Source: Pseudomonadota bacterium (GTDB taxonomy: Bacteria > Pseudomonadota > Alphaproteobacteria > Rhizobiales > Devosiaceae). From it: DNA of 35,681 nt. The notes beneath the pieces are model-generated. The model was given only the letters and a program-made list of their open reading frames with translations. It had not been told where the DNA came from and searched no databases. The stretch spans positions 1-35,681 of the forward strand of contig JAEYXQ010000075.1 of NCBI GenBank assembly GCA_023431205.1. Reading direction: 5' to 3'. Positions 22,595 to 30,033 of this stretch are shown here, one piece after another. The number at the start of each line of letters is the position of its first letter. Position 1 is the first letter of the stretch. The position numbers were made by a program, and so were the translations under genes.

Positions 22595-23603
22595 GGCAAC
22601 AGCATCGCCGGGCAAGGGCTTCCGGCTCGACCTCAAGACCGCGGGGCCGCTGCTGGCGCTGATCCTGCTGGTGGTGCTCGGCTACTCGCTGAACCCGGCC
22701 TTCCTCAACGAGGGCAATGTCACCAACCTGTTGACCCGCTCGGCCTTCATCGGCATCATTGCCGTTGGCGCGACCTTCGTCATCACCGCGGGCGGCATCG
22801 ACCTCTCCGTCGGTTCAATGGCAGCCTTCATCGCCGGCATGATGATCATCGTCATGAATGCCGCCGTCGGCAGCATGGGGGCGTCGGTCTGGACGGTGCT
22901 GCTGGGCGTCGGATGCTCGCTGATCCTGGGGATCGGCGCCGGCTTCATCAACGGCTTTCTCACCACCAAGGCCAAGATCGAGGCCTTCATCGTCACGCTC
23001 GGCACCATGGGCATCTACCGCTCGCTGGTGACCTACTTCGCCGATGGCGGCACGCTGTCCCTCAACAGCGGTGCGCGCGAGATCTACCGTCCGGTCTACT
23101 ACGACAGTTTCCTGCGCGTGCCGTATCCGGTGTGGGTGTTCATCATCGTCGCCGTGCTTGGCTGGATCCTGATGAACCGCACCGCCTTCGGTCGCTACTG
23201 CATGGCCATCGGCTCCAACGAGCAGGTGGCGCGCTACTCCGCCATCAAGGTCGATCGCGTCCGCACCCTCACCTATGTCCTGCAGGGCCTCTGCGTGTCG
23301 CTGGCCACCATTATCTACGTGCCGCGCCTCGGCTCGGCATCGTCGGCGACCGGCGTGCTGTGGGAACTGGAGGCCATCGCCGCGGTGATCATCGGCGGCA
23401 CCGTGCTCAAGGGCGGCTATGGCCGGATTGGCGGCACGGTCATCGGCGCGCTGATCCTCACGGCCATCGGCAATATCCTCAACCTGACCGACATCATCTC
23501 CAACTACCTGAACGGGGCGGTGCAGGGTGTGATCATCGTGGCTGCGGTCTACCTGCAGCGCGGCAGCTTCAAGGCACGGTCCCGTGCAAAGGCGGCCGAA
23601 TAG
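22575..23603 (+). CDS. ABC sugar importer permease (RbsC type)
   Basis: This 342-residue inner-membrane protein has about eight to ten hydrophobic helices. It carries the family block FVITAGGIDLSVGSMAAF, the loop VTLGTMGIYRSL and the late GGTVLKGGYGRIGGTVIGAL motif. It would form a homodimeric channel with the preceding ATPase. ATG 22575 follows GGGG and overlaps the ATPase gene by 20 bp; another ATG nine bases earlier is possible. The only permease in the cluster, as is normal for RbsC systems. Confidence 0.94.
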   Translation: MSASAPKATASPGKGFRLDLKTAGPLLALILLVVLGYSLNPAFLNEGNVTNLLTRSAFIGIIAVGATFVITAGGIDLSVGSMAAFIAGMMIIVMNAAVGSMGASVWTVLLGVGCSLILGIGAGFINGFLTTKAKIEAFIVTLGTMGIYRSLVTYFADGGTLSLNSGAREIYRPVYYDSFLRVPYPVWVFIIVAVLGWILMNRTAFGRYCMAIGSNEQVARYSAIKVDRVRTLTYVLQGLCVSLATIIYVPRLGSASSATGVLWELEAIAAVIIGGTVLKGGYGRIGGTVIGALILTAIGNILNLTDIISNYLNGAVQGVIIVAAVYLQRGSFKARSRAKAAE

Positions 23604-23672
23604 CAGAACTCCACGCCCACAACCGGGCGGGCAGTACCGGCGCAAAGCGCCACATCAAGGGAGGAATACTCT

Positions 23673-24620
23673 ATGTCTATGAAGGCACTGACCCTGGCTC
23701 TGGCGGCAACGACCGCCCTTGCCGCTCCGACATTCGCGCAGGAGCAGATCAAGATCGGCGTCTCCATTCCGGCCGCTACCCACGGTTGGGCCGGCGGGCT
23801 CAACTGGCATGCCCAGGAAGCCGAGAAGCGGATTGAGGCGATGCACGACAATGTCGACATCATTCTCGTGACCGCCGACAGCCCCGGTGACCAGGCCGGC
23901 GACATCGAAGACCTGGTTTCGGTGCAGCAGATCGATGCGCTTGTCGTCCTGCCCTTCGAGTCCGACCCGCTGGTCGAGCCGGTCCGCATGGCCAAGGAAG
24001 CCGGCGCGTTCATCACCGTGGTCGACCGCGGCCTGCCCGATACCTCTATCCAGGACGTGTATGTGGCCGGCAACAACACCGAGCTCGGCGCCGTCTCGGC
24101 CGAGTATTTCAAGACCCGCCTCGGCGAGGGTGACAACATCGTCATCCTGCGCGGTATCCCCACGGTGATCGACACCGAGCGTTTCGACGCCTTCATGGCC
24201 GGGATCGAAGGCTCGGGCATCAACGTGCTCGACAACCAGTTCGCCAACTGGAACCGTGACGACGGCTTCGAAGTGATGCAGGACTTCCTGTCGCGCTTCG
24301 ACGACATCGATGGCGTCTGGGCGCAGGACGACGACATCGCCATGGGCGTTGTTGAGGCCGTGCGTCAGGCCGGTCGCGAAGGCGACATGTTCATCGTCGG
24401 CGGCGCCGGCATGAAGGACGTCATCAAGGGCATCATGGACGGCGACGAACTGATCCCGGTGGACGTGCTGTATCCGCCGGCGATGATCGCCACCGCCATG
24501 GACGTGACCGTTGCCAACTTCACGTCCAACGGCCCTGTCCAGGGCGAATACATCCTCGGTGCCCCGCTGGTCACCGCGGACAATGCCGAGCAGTTCTACT
24601 TTCCGGATTCGCCGTTCTGA
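23673..24620 (+). CDS. Periplasmic sugar-binding protein of the importer
   Basis: This 315-residue protein has a signal peptide (MSMKALTLALAATTALAA, cut at TFA-Q) and a two-lobed type I binding fold: IKIGVSIPAATHGWAGGLN, then SVQQIDALVVLPFESDPLVEPV, VYVAGNNTELGAVSAEYF and VWAQDDDIAMGVVEAV. The HGWAGGLNWHAQE segment marks a subgroup of the ribose-binding family whose ligands I cannot name. GGAGG precedes the ATG. It is the last gene of the operon, 69 bp after the permease, and is followed by a strong terminator. Confidence 0.92.
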   Translation: MSMKALTLALAATTALAAPTFAQEQIKIGVSIPAATHGWAGGLNWHAQEAEKRIEAMHDNVDIILVTADSPGDQAGDIEDLVSVQQIDALVVLPFESDPLVEPVRMAKEAGAFITVVDRGLPDTSIQDVYVAGNNTELGAVSAEYFKTRLGEGDNIVILRGIPTVIDTERFDAFMAGIEGSGINVLDNQFANWNRDDGFEVMQDFLSRFDDIDGVWAQDDDIAMGVVEAVRQAGREGDMFIVGGAGMKDVIKGIMDGDELIPVDVLYPPAMIATAMDVTVANFTSNGPVQGEYILGAPLVTADNAEQFYFPDSPF

Positions 24621-24643
24621 TCCCAACGCAGGACGGAAAAAGC

Positions 24644-24667
24644 AAAGGGCGCCGCAAGGCGCCCTTT
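24644..24667. terminator. Bidirectional intrinsic terminator
   Basis: AAAGGGCGCC and GGCGCCCTTT form a perfect 10-bp stem with a GCAA tetraloop. On the plus strand it ends the importer operon. On the minus strand it is followed by a better T-run (GCTTTTTCC), so it can also end the copper operon that reads toward it. Confidence 0.88.
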
Positions 24668-24705
24668 GTGTTTGTGGGGGGGAGAGGCTGCTCGAGGCCT
24701 TTGGG

Positions 24706-24840
24706 GCACCCCCTCATCCGCCCTTCGGGCACCTTCTCCCGCGAGGGGAGAAGGAAACTCAGTGCCTGCCGCCAGCTCGGAGCTCCCTCGCCCCTTGTGG
24801 GAGAGGGTGGATCGGCCGCCAGGCCGAGACGGGCGAGGGG
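24706..24840. repeat. Intergenic hairpin repeats (two units)
   Basis: Unit 1 has the stem CCTTCTCCC (24732-24740) and GGGAGAAGG (24746-24754), preceded by the small hairpin GCCCTTCGGGC. Unit 2 has arms CCCTCGCCC (24785-24793) and GGGCGAGGG (24831-24839) around an inner GGCC-containing stem. These CTC/GAG-rich units are typical dispersed elements between genes of Hyphomicrobiales. Similar ones occur in this window at 31343-31451 and 35602-35650. No gene is seen between 24621 and 24859. Confidence 0.75.
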
Positions 24841-24859
24841 TTCTTGCCGCTTGCGCCGG

Positions 24860-25060
24860 CTACGCCGCCTCGGGCGTGTACCCCGCTTCGCGGATCGCTT
24901 CTTCACCCTTGGCGCGGTCGCCGGTGAAGCTCACCTTGTGGGTTTCGAGATCGACGTTGATCTCGGCGCCGGGCAGGGCCTCTTCGAGGGCCTTGCGGAC
25001 GGTGCCGACGCAGTGGTTGCAGGTCATGTCGTTGACGGTGAGAACTGTCTTTTCGTTCAT
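24860..25060 (-). CDS. copZ: CopZ-type copper chaperone
   Basis: This single heavy-metal-associated domain of 66 residues carries the metal loop MTCNHC (Cys14 and Cys17), a KALEEALPGAEINVDL helix-strand segment, and a GYTPE end. CopZ carries Cu(I) in the cytoplasm and passes it to the CopA pump. It is the third gene of the copper operon, three bases after the cueR stop. There is no signal peptide. A mercury role is less likely given the CueR and CopA neighbours. Confidence 0.93.
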   Translation of the reverse strand: MNEKTVLTVNDMTCNHCVGTVRKALEEALPGAEINVDLETHKVSFTGDRAKGEEAIREAGYTPEAA

Positions 25061-25063
25061 GGC

Positions 25064-25474
25064 TCAGTGTCCTTTCGTGGTCTGGGTCTCGCCGGCGAGG
25101 TCGTCGAGAATGGGGCAGTCGGGGCGGTTGTCGCCGCTGCAGCAGTGAACGAGGTGCTGCAGGGTGCGGCGCATGCCTTCGAGTTCGGCAATGCGGGTTT
25201 CGAGCTCGGCGATATGGGCCTGGGCGATGTCGCGAACCTCGGCGCTGGCGCGGCTCTTGTCGCGCCAGAGGCCGAGCAGGGTGCCGGTCTCCTCGATGGA
25301 GAAGCCGAGAGTGCGGGCCCGCTTGACGAAGCGAAGGATGTGCACCTCGTCCTCGCCATAGACCCGGTAGTTGCTGTCGGTGCGCGCCGGCTTCGGGACG
25401 AGCCCGATATCCTCGTAGTAGCGGATCATCTTGGCGGAGACGCCCGAGGCGCTGGCAGCTTGTCCGATATTCAT
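25064..25474 (-). CDS. cueR: CueR, Cu(I)-responsive MerR-family activator
   Basis: The protein has 136 residues. The N-terminal winged HTH is NIGQAASASGVSAKMIRYYE with the wing at SNYRVYGEDEV, followed by a long dimerisation helix. The metal-binding loop CCSGDNRPDC puts Cys112 and Cys120 seven residues apart, exactly the CX7C spacing and numbering of E. coli CueR. It twists its 19-bp-spacer promoter when copper binds. ATG 25474 overlaps the copA stop (ATGA). It is encoded inside the operon it controls, not divergently, so its level rises with the response. Confidence 0.94.
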   Translation of the reverse strand: MNIGQAASASGVSAKMIRYYEDIGLVPKPARTDSNYRVYGEDEVHILRFVKRARTLGFSIEETGTLLGLWRDKSRASAEVRDIAQAHIAELETRIAELEGMRRTLQHLVHCCSGDNRPDCPILDDLAGETQTTKGH

Positions 25475-27729
25475 GCGCGGGCTCCTTTCACCAGGCGGAG
25501 GCGCTGGGCGTTGCCGACGACCAGCACGCTCGATGCTGCCATGGCGCCAGCCGCGAGCATGGGCGACAGCAGCCACCCGAAGGTGGGATAGAGCAGGCCA
25601 GCGGCCACCGGGACCAACAGGACGTTGTAGCCGAAGGCCCAGAACAGGTTCTCGCGGATGTTGCGCATGGTGGCGCGACTGACGGTGATGGCGTCGAGCA
25701 CGCCGCGCGGATCGCCGCCCACCAGCACTACGTCGGCACTCTCGATGGCAACGTCCGTGCCGTTGCCGACGGCGATGCCGACATCGGCTTCGGCGAGGGC
25801 GGGGGCGTCGTTGATCCCGTCGCCCACAAAGGCAACCGTCCGCCCGCCGCTGCGCAAACCACGGACCACCTCGGCCTTGTCGGCAGGCAGCACTTCGGCG
25901 CGGACCTCGTCGATGCCGAGCTCGCGGGCAATGGCGGCAGCGGTGCGCCGGTCGTCGCCCGAGATCATCGCCGTCCTGATCCCCAGTCGGTGGAGGGCGG
26001 CGATGGCGTCGGCGCTGTTCGGCTTCACCACGTCGGCAACGCCGATAGCGGCGGCGGGCTTGCCGTCGATGGCAACGAAGACGGCAGTCCTGCCGGCCTC
26101 GGTGACCTGCTCGACCGTGCTGCGGAAGTCCCCGAGATCGAGGCCGTCCAGCAGCCGCGACGATCCGACCTGAACGCGGCGGTCGGCGATGGTCGCCACA
26201 ATGCCGCGGCCCGGCAAGGATTCAAAGCCTTCAACGGACGGGATGGCGAGCCCGGCCTGCTCGGCTGCCGCGACGATGGCGGTGGCGATCGGGTGCTCCG
26301 AGCGGGACTCGGCGGCGGCAACCAGCGCCAGCACCTGGTCATGCTCGAAATCGTCATCGAGGATGATGTCGGTGAGGACGGGCTTGCCGACCGTGAGGGT
26401 GCCGGTCTTGTCGAAGGCGACGACATCGGCCTGCTGCAATTGCTGCAGGGCTTCGCCGCGGCGGAACAGCACGCCGAGTTCGGCGGCGCGGCCAGTGCCG
26501 ACCATGATGGCGGTCGGTGTCGCCAGGCCCATCGCACACGGACAGGCAATGATCAGCACGGCGACGGCATTGACCAGCCCATAGCTCAACGACCCGCCCC
26601 AGATCGCCCAGGCGGCGAAGGTCGCCAGGGCAACGACGATGACGGCGGGCACGAACCAGAAGGTGACGCGGTCGACCACCTGCTGGATCGGCAGCTTGCC
26701 GGCCTGGGCGTCCTCCACCATGCGGATGATCTGCGCCAGCACCGTGTCACTGCCGACCCGGGTGGCCTGGAAGCGGATGCTGCCGCCGGTGTTGATGGTG
26801 CCACCGGTCACGCTGGCGCCAGCGGCCTTGGTGACGGGGAGCGGTTCGCCGGAGAGCATCGACTCGTCGACATGCGCCTCACCGTCAATGACGGTGCCGT
26901 CGACGGCGATCTTCTCGCCGGGGCGGACGATGATCACATCCCCCACCCGCACGTCAGCCACCTCGATGTCGGCTGCGGCGCCGTTGCGCTCCACCCGGGC
27001 GGTGCGGGGCTGCTGGCGCACCAGCCGCTGGATGGCTTCGCCGGTGCGGCCCTTGGCCAGCGCCTCGAGCAGACGCCCGAGCAGGATCAGCGTCACGATC
27101 ACCGCGGCGGATTCGAAATAAACGTTACGCGTACCCGGCGGCAGCAGGTGCGGGGCGAAGGTGACGACCGTTGAGTAGAGCCAGGCGGCACCGGCGCCCA
27201 AGGCGACCAGCGAGTTCATCTCGGGCGCGCCACGCAACAGGGCAGGGATGCCGATGCGGAAGAAGCGCCAGCCGGGAACGAACAGCACGAAGGTGGCCAG
27301 CGCGAAATAGGTGACGTAGAGCGCGTCCATGCCGACCAGGTCCATCAGCCACATATGGAACGGCATGTAGAAGTGGCCGAGCATTTCAGCGGCGAAGAGC
27401 GGGATGGTGGGGATTGCTGCGATCAGGACGTCGCGCCGCAGCACCGCCGCGTCCTCATCGTGATGGTGATGGCCGGCGTGATCGTGCCGGTGCTCCGGCG
27501 CGGGAGTGACCGTGGCGGTGTAGCCGGCCTTTCCGACCGCCGCGAGCAGTGGCGCAATTTTGGCAGGGCCAGCGGTTTCGACGGTCGCCCGCTCGGTCGC
27601 CAGGTTTACGGAGGCCGATGTGACCTCGGGCACCTTGAGCAGGGCCCGCTCCACGCGTGCCACGCAGGAGGCGCAGGTCATCCCGGAGATGTCGATGGAA
27701 ACGGTGGTGTTGTGGACGTGCTGGTTCAT
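25471..27729 (-). CDS. copA: P1B-type copper-exporting ATPase
   Basis: This inner-membrane pump of 752 residues exports Cu(I) from the cytoplasm. An N-terminal metal domain has MTCASC (Cys19, Cys22), followed by a histidine-rich linker (HRHDHAGHHHH). Eight membrane helices include the CPC ion site (IIACPCAMGLATPTA). The P-domain has DKTGTLT, then SEHPIA in the nucleotide-binding domain and GDGINDAPAL. Late YNVLLVPVAAGLLYP and MAASSVLVVGNA are Cu(I)-type (P1B-1) signatures. ATG 27729 follows GAGG and leaves the CueR promoter intact upstream. Confidence 0.96.
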   Translation of the reverse strand: MNQHVHNTTVSIDISGMTCASCVARVERALLKVPEVTSASVNLATERATVETAGPAKIAPLLAAVGKAGYTATVTPAPEHRHDHAGHHHHDEDAAVLRRDVLIAAIPTIPLFAAEMLGHFYMPFHMWLMDLVGMDALYVTYFALATFVLFVPGWRFFRIGIPALLRGAPEMNSLVALGAGAAWLYSTVVTFAPHLLPPGTRNVYFESAAVIVTLILLGRLLEALAKGRTGEAIQRLVRQQPRTARVERNGAAADIEVADVRVGDVIIVRPGEKIAVDGTVIDGEAHVDESMLSGEPLPVTKAAGASVTGGTINTGGSIRFQATRVGSDTVLAQIIRMVEDAQAGKLPIQQVVDRVTFWFVPAVIVVALATFAAWAIWGGSLSYGLVNAVAVLIIACPCAMGLATPTAIMVGTGRAAELGVLFRRGEALQQLQQADVVAFDKTGTLTVGKPVLTDIILDDDFEHDQVLALVAAAESRSEHPIATAIVAAAEQAGLAIPSVEGFESLPGRGIVATIADRRVQVGSSRLLDGLDLGDFRSTVEQVTEAGRTAVFVAIDGKPAAAIGVADVVKPNSADAIAALHRLGIRTAMISGDDRRTAAAIARELGIDEVRAEVLPADKAEVVRGLRSGGRTVAFVGDGINDAPALAEADVGIAVGNGTDVAIESADVVLVGGDPRGVLDAITVSRATMRNIRENLFWAFGYNVLLVPVAAGLLYPTFGWLLSPMLAAGAMAASSVLVVGNAQRLRLVKGARA

Positions 27730-27750
27730 GGCTTTTACCTCGTCCCCAAG

Positions 27751-27781
27751 CATATAGGGCTTCCCACTATGGGAAGGTCAA
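27751..27781 (-). promoter_or_regulatory. CueR-controlled promoter of copA-cueR-copZ
   Basis: On the minus strand -35 TTGACC (27781-27776) and -10 TATATG (27756-27751) are 19 bp apart, the over-long spacer of MerR-family promoters. The spacer holds the dyad CTTCCC-N5-GGGAAG (27760-27776), the known CueR-type operator. CueR would realign the two boxes when Cu(I) is present. Confidence 0.92.
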
Positions 27782-28076
27782 GGGCCACTGTGAGACGCAA
27801 TTGTACGCAGCGGTACCTCCGTTCCTGCATGGCAGAGCACGACGTGCGTCGGGCCGGTTGAGCCAGCCCGTTTTAGCGGTGCACCAGGAAAATGGTGTGA
27901 CAACAGGTAGATAGCAGCGGAGGGGAGTGCGCTTTCGTCGCAGGCGATCTTAACCGGTGCTACAAATCTGCTTCTTCGTTGTGCACCAGCTGCATAACGG
28001 ATGTGCACAAGAGCCAACTACTAATCACGACTCGTTCGCTCTACATAGAGGTCATCAAGCGAAGGGGAATTGAGAA
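27782..28076. other. Intergenic region with repeated GTGCAC sites
   Basis: This gap of about 295 bp between the copper promoter and a DUF1127 gene has no credible gene. GTGCAC occurs at 27879, 27981 and 28003. The last two form a perfect inverted repeat, TTGTGCAC (27979-27986) and GTGCACAA (28003-28010), with 16 bp between. GTGCACCAG is repeated exactly at 27879-27887 and 27981-27989. This may be a regulator site or a 5'-UTR hairpin for the DUF1127 gene. Confidence 0.45.
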
Positions 28077-28226
28077 ATGAACATCCGTCAGCGTATCGCA
28101 AAGTATGCCCAGTACCAGCGCACCCTGCGTGAGCTCAGCGCTCTCGACCAGCGTCAGCTGCAGGACCTCGGCATCACCCGTGGCGACATCAAGGCCATTG
28201 CCAACGGTTCCTACGTCGGCAACTAA
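28077..28226 (+). CDS. DUF1127 (YjiS-like) mini-protein
   Basis: This 49-residue protein reads RELSALDQRQLQDLGITRGDI in its centre, the DUF1127 signature, with arginine-rich helices and the end NGSYVGN. Short DUF1127 proteins of alphaproteobacteria are small, basic and RNA-binding-like; in Agrobacterium relatives they affect RNA turnover and phosphate or carbon responses. AAGGGG stands about nine bases before the ATG. It is a monocistronic gene with a terminator right after it. A second, longer DUF1127-like gene lies 600 bp further on, on the other strand. Confidence 0.88.
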   Translation: MNIRQRIAKYAQYQRTLRELSALDQRQLQDLGITRGDIKAIANGSYVGN

Positions 28227-28250
28227 GCTTTCGGCCTAACGGCTGAACTG

Positions 28251-28276
28251 AAAAGGCGTCCATCCGGGCGCCTTTT
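28251..28276. terminator. Bidirectional terminator between DUF1127 and ybaK
   Basis: AAAAGGCG (28251-28258) pairs with CGCCTTTT (28269-28276), and the stem can extend inward by one wobble and one GC pair. TTTTGCTTTTTC follows on the plus strand; on the minus strand CGCCTTTT is also a T-run. It can end both the DUF1127 gene and the convergent ybaK gene. Confidence 0.85.
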
Positions 28277-28289
28277 GCTTTTTCGGGAT

Positions 28290-28763
28290 TCAGCGAACGA
28301 GATCGGCCAGCGTGGCGCCGAGAAAACCCACCAGGTCATCGGGCCTGATGCGGATCTGGAGCCCGCGCTGACCGCCATTGAGGTAGATCTCGTCATGGAG
28401 GGTGGCGAGTTCGTCGATGGCGGTGGGAACGCTCTTGCGCTGACCCAGGGGGCTGATGCCCCCCACCTTGTAGCCCGTCAGGCGCTCGGCGTCGGCGGGC
28501 TTCATCATGTGGGCCGACTTGCCGCCCAGGGCCGCGGCGAGCTTTTTCATGTTCACCTCCTCGTCGGAGGGGACAATGGCGCAGACCGGCTTGCCGTCGA
28601 GCTCGGCCATCAGCGTCTTGAAGACCACCCCGGGAGAAACGCCCATCGCCTCGGCAGCCTGCAACCCCACGCGCTCGGCGTTGGGGTCGTAGTCGTAGCT
28701 GGCGCGTTCAAACGCTATGCCGGCTTTGGCGAGCGCCAGGGTGGCAGGGGTCGTCTTGGACAT
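28290..28763 (-). CDS. ybaK: YbaK-type Cys-tRNA(Pro)/Cys-tRNA(Cys) deacylase
   Basis: This 157-residue trans-editing protein hydrolyses mischarged aminoacyl-tRNAs, chiefly Cys-tRNA(Pro). It has the YbaK fold with GVVFKTLMAELDGKP, which holds the conserved lysine of the active site. The loops SDEEVNMKKLAAAL, GYKVGGISPLGQRKSVPT and the C-terminal IRIRPDDL are family hallmarks. ATG 28763 follows AAGGGTGG. Length is normal for the family. It is monocistronic and converges on the DUF1127 gene. Confidence 0.94.
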   Translation of the reverse strand: MSKTTPATLALAKAGIAFERASYDYDPNAERVGLQAAEAMGVSPGVVFKTLMAELDGKPVCAIVPSDEEVNMKKLAAALGGKSAHMMKPADAERLTGYKVGGISPLGQRKSVPTAIDELATLHDEIYLNGGQRGLQIRIRPDDLVGFLGATLADLVR

Positions 28764-28800
28764 GCCACCCTTCTAGGACAAAGCCGGCGCGGCGCAAGCG

Positions 28801-29004
28801 TCAGCGTTCGAGATGAGGCTTCAGTGCCCAGCGCGGATCGTCTGCCGGGCTCTGGTATTCGTCCATGCCGATGTCGCGCAGCACATGCGACGACAGGCTG
28901 AGCGAGCGGATGGCACGCCGGCGGCGCGCCGTCTCCGTCACAGGGAGCAGGGCCGCGGCGGGGAGGGCCATAACGAAGCCCAGAAGACTCGGGAAGGTCA
29001 CCAT
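28801..29004 (-). CDS. DUF1127-like small protein with hydrophobic N-terminus
   Basis: This protein of 67 residues starts with a hydrophobic segment (FPSLLGFVMALPAAALLPV), which may be a membrane anchor or leader. It continues with an arginine-rich helix and SLSSHVLRDIGMDEYQSPADD, the DUF1127 core (L-x-D-I-G). The ribosome site is weak (GGCGGATG). Relatives of this type are common in rhizobial genomes and are often next to LysR genes, as here (divergent, 120-bp gap). Control by that LysR is a reasonable guess. Confidence 0.75.
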   Translation of the reverse strand: MVTFPSLLGFVMALPAAALLPVTETARRRRAIRSLSLSSHVLRDIGMDEYQSPADDPRWALKPHLER

Positions 29005-29075
29005 GTTCGCATCCGCCAGGCTTATGGCCGGGCGTCCTCACGTCGTTGACATGGTCGTCAGATTGCGCCCTTTTG

Positions 29076-29109
29076 TGGAGGCACTCCAACTAAGCGTCGA
29101 TAACGACGC
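29076..29109. promoter_or_regulatory. Two short palindromes upstream of the LysR gene
   Basis: TGGAG-GCA-CTCCA (29076-29088) and GCGTCG-ATAA-CGACGC (29094-29109) are perfect inverted repeats, 18-21 bp apart centre to centre. They lie in the gap between the divergent DUF1127-like and LysR genes, directly upstream of the LysR ribosome site. They are candidate binding sites for LysR autoregulation; neither has the standard T-N11-A form. Confidence 0.45.
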
Positions 29110-29124
29110 ATAAGGAGAATTGAT

Positions 29125-30024
29125 GTGAGCACCTTGCCGCCGCTGACCGCGATCCGCGCCTTCGAGGCGGTGGCGCGACACCTGAGCTTCACCCGTGCGG
29201 CCGAGGAACTGGGCATGACGCAGGCGGCGGTGAGCTACCAGATCAAGCTTCTCGAAGAGCGGCTGGGATCGCCCCTGTTCCTGCGGCGGCCGCGGCAGGT
29301 GGTGCTGACCGAACTGGGTGGCCGGCTGGCGCCGGAGGTGTCGCGTGCCTTCGATACGCTGCGCGCGGCGTTTGCCGACTCGCAGGACCGGGCCGAGGGA
29401 ACGCTGTCGCTGACGGTGGTGCCGACCTTCGCCAGCCGGTGGCTGGCCGCTCATATCGGGCTGTTCCAGTTGCAGCGGCCGGACCTGGCGGTGCGGATCG
29501 ACACGGCCACCCACATCGTCGATTTCACCCGCGAGGAGTTCGACGCGGCGATCCGGGCGACGCACACGCTGGGGCCGGGCCTGATGGGAGACAAGCTGCT
29601 CAAGGTCGAGTTCGCCCCGATGCTGCATCCGCGGTTGGTCGAGGAGTACCAGGTGCGCGAGCCCGCCGACCTGCTGCGGGTGCCGCAGATTTCACCCGAT
29701 GATCCGTGGCTGCCGGGATGGCTGCACCTTGCGGGGGTGACCAACGTGGAATTGCGGCAGAAGGCGTTCGTGTCGCTGGGGATGCAGCATCTCGAGGCGG
29801 CCGCGGCCCTGGCGGGGCGCGGCGTCGCCATGCTGACGCCGCCCTTCTACCAGGAGGAGGTTGCGGCCGGGCGGCTGGTGCAGCCCTTCCCCACCGTCGG
29901 CTGGGAGGGGCACTACTACTATCTCGCCTATCCCGAGAGCCGGCGGAACTGGCCCAAGGTCAAGGCCTTCCGCGAGTGGGTAATGGCAGCGACGGCGCCG
30001 CTCAGGGCGCTGGAGCAGAGCTGA
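29125..30024 (+). CDS. LysR-family regulator, GcvA-like
   Basis: The 299-residue protein has an N-terminal winged HTH (LPPLTAIRAFEAVARHLSFTR, then AAEELGMTQAAVSYQIKLLE). A substrate-binding regulatory domain follows, opening SLTVVPTFASRWLAAHIGLF, a pattern seen in GcvA-type activators. GTG 29125 has GGAG seven bases upstream; the ATG two bases earlier is followed by a stop. GcvA proteins control glycine cleavage, but many relatives control unrelated targets, including beta-lactamases and DUF1127 genes, so the target is open. It is divergent from the DUF1127-like gene. Confidence 0.9.
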   Translation: MSTLPPLTAIRAFEAVARHLSFTRAAEELGMTQAAVSYQIKLLEERLGSPLFLRRPRQVVLTELGGRLAPEVSRAFDTLRAAFADSQDRAEGTLSLTVVPTFASRWLAAHIGLFQLQRPDLAVRIDTATHIVDFTREEFDAAIRATHTLGPGLMGDKLLKVEFAPMLHPRLVEEYQVREPADLLRVPQISPDDPWLPGWLHLAGVTNVELRQKAFVSLGMQHLEAAAALAGRGVAMLTPPFYQEEVAAGRLVQPFPTVGWEGHYYYLAYPESRRNWPKVKAFREWVMAATAPLRALEQS

Positions 30025-30033
30025 GCGCGGGAC

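Noticed and set aside
21224..22636. 470-codon minus-strand ORF opposite the importer ATPase
   Set aside because: Antisense shadow of an obvious ABC ATPase; residue content is typical of such frames.
24668..24859. Possible small RNA or short gene after the importer terminator
   Set aside because: The stretch is explained by two hairpin repeat units; the reading frames through it have no ribosome site and the composition of shadows.
27778..28017. 79-codon minus-strand ORF upstream of copA
   Set aside because: It lies over the copper promoter's upstream region, has no recognisable motif and no ribosome site.
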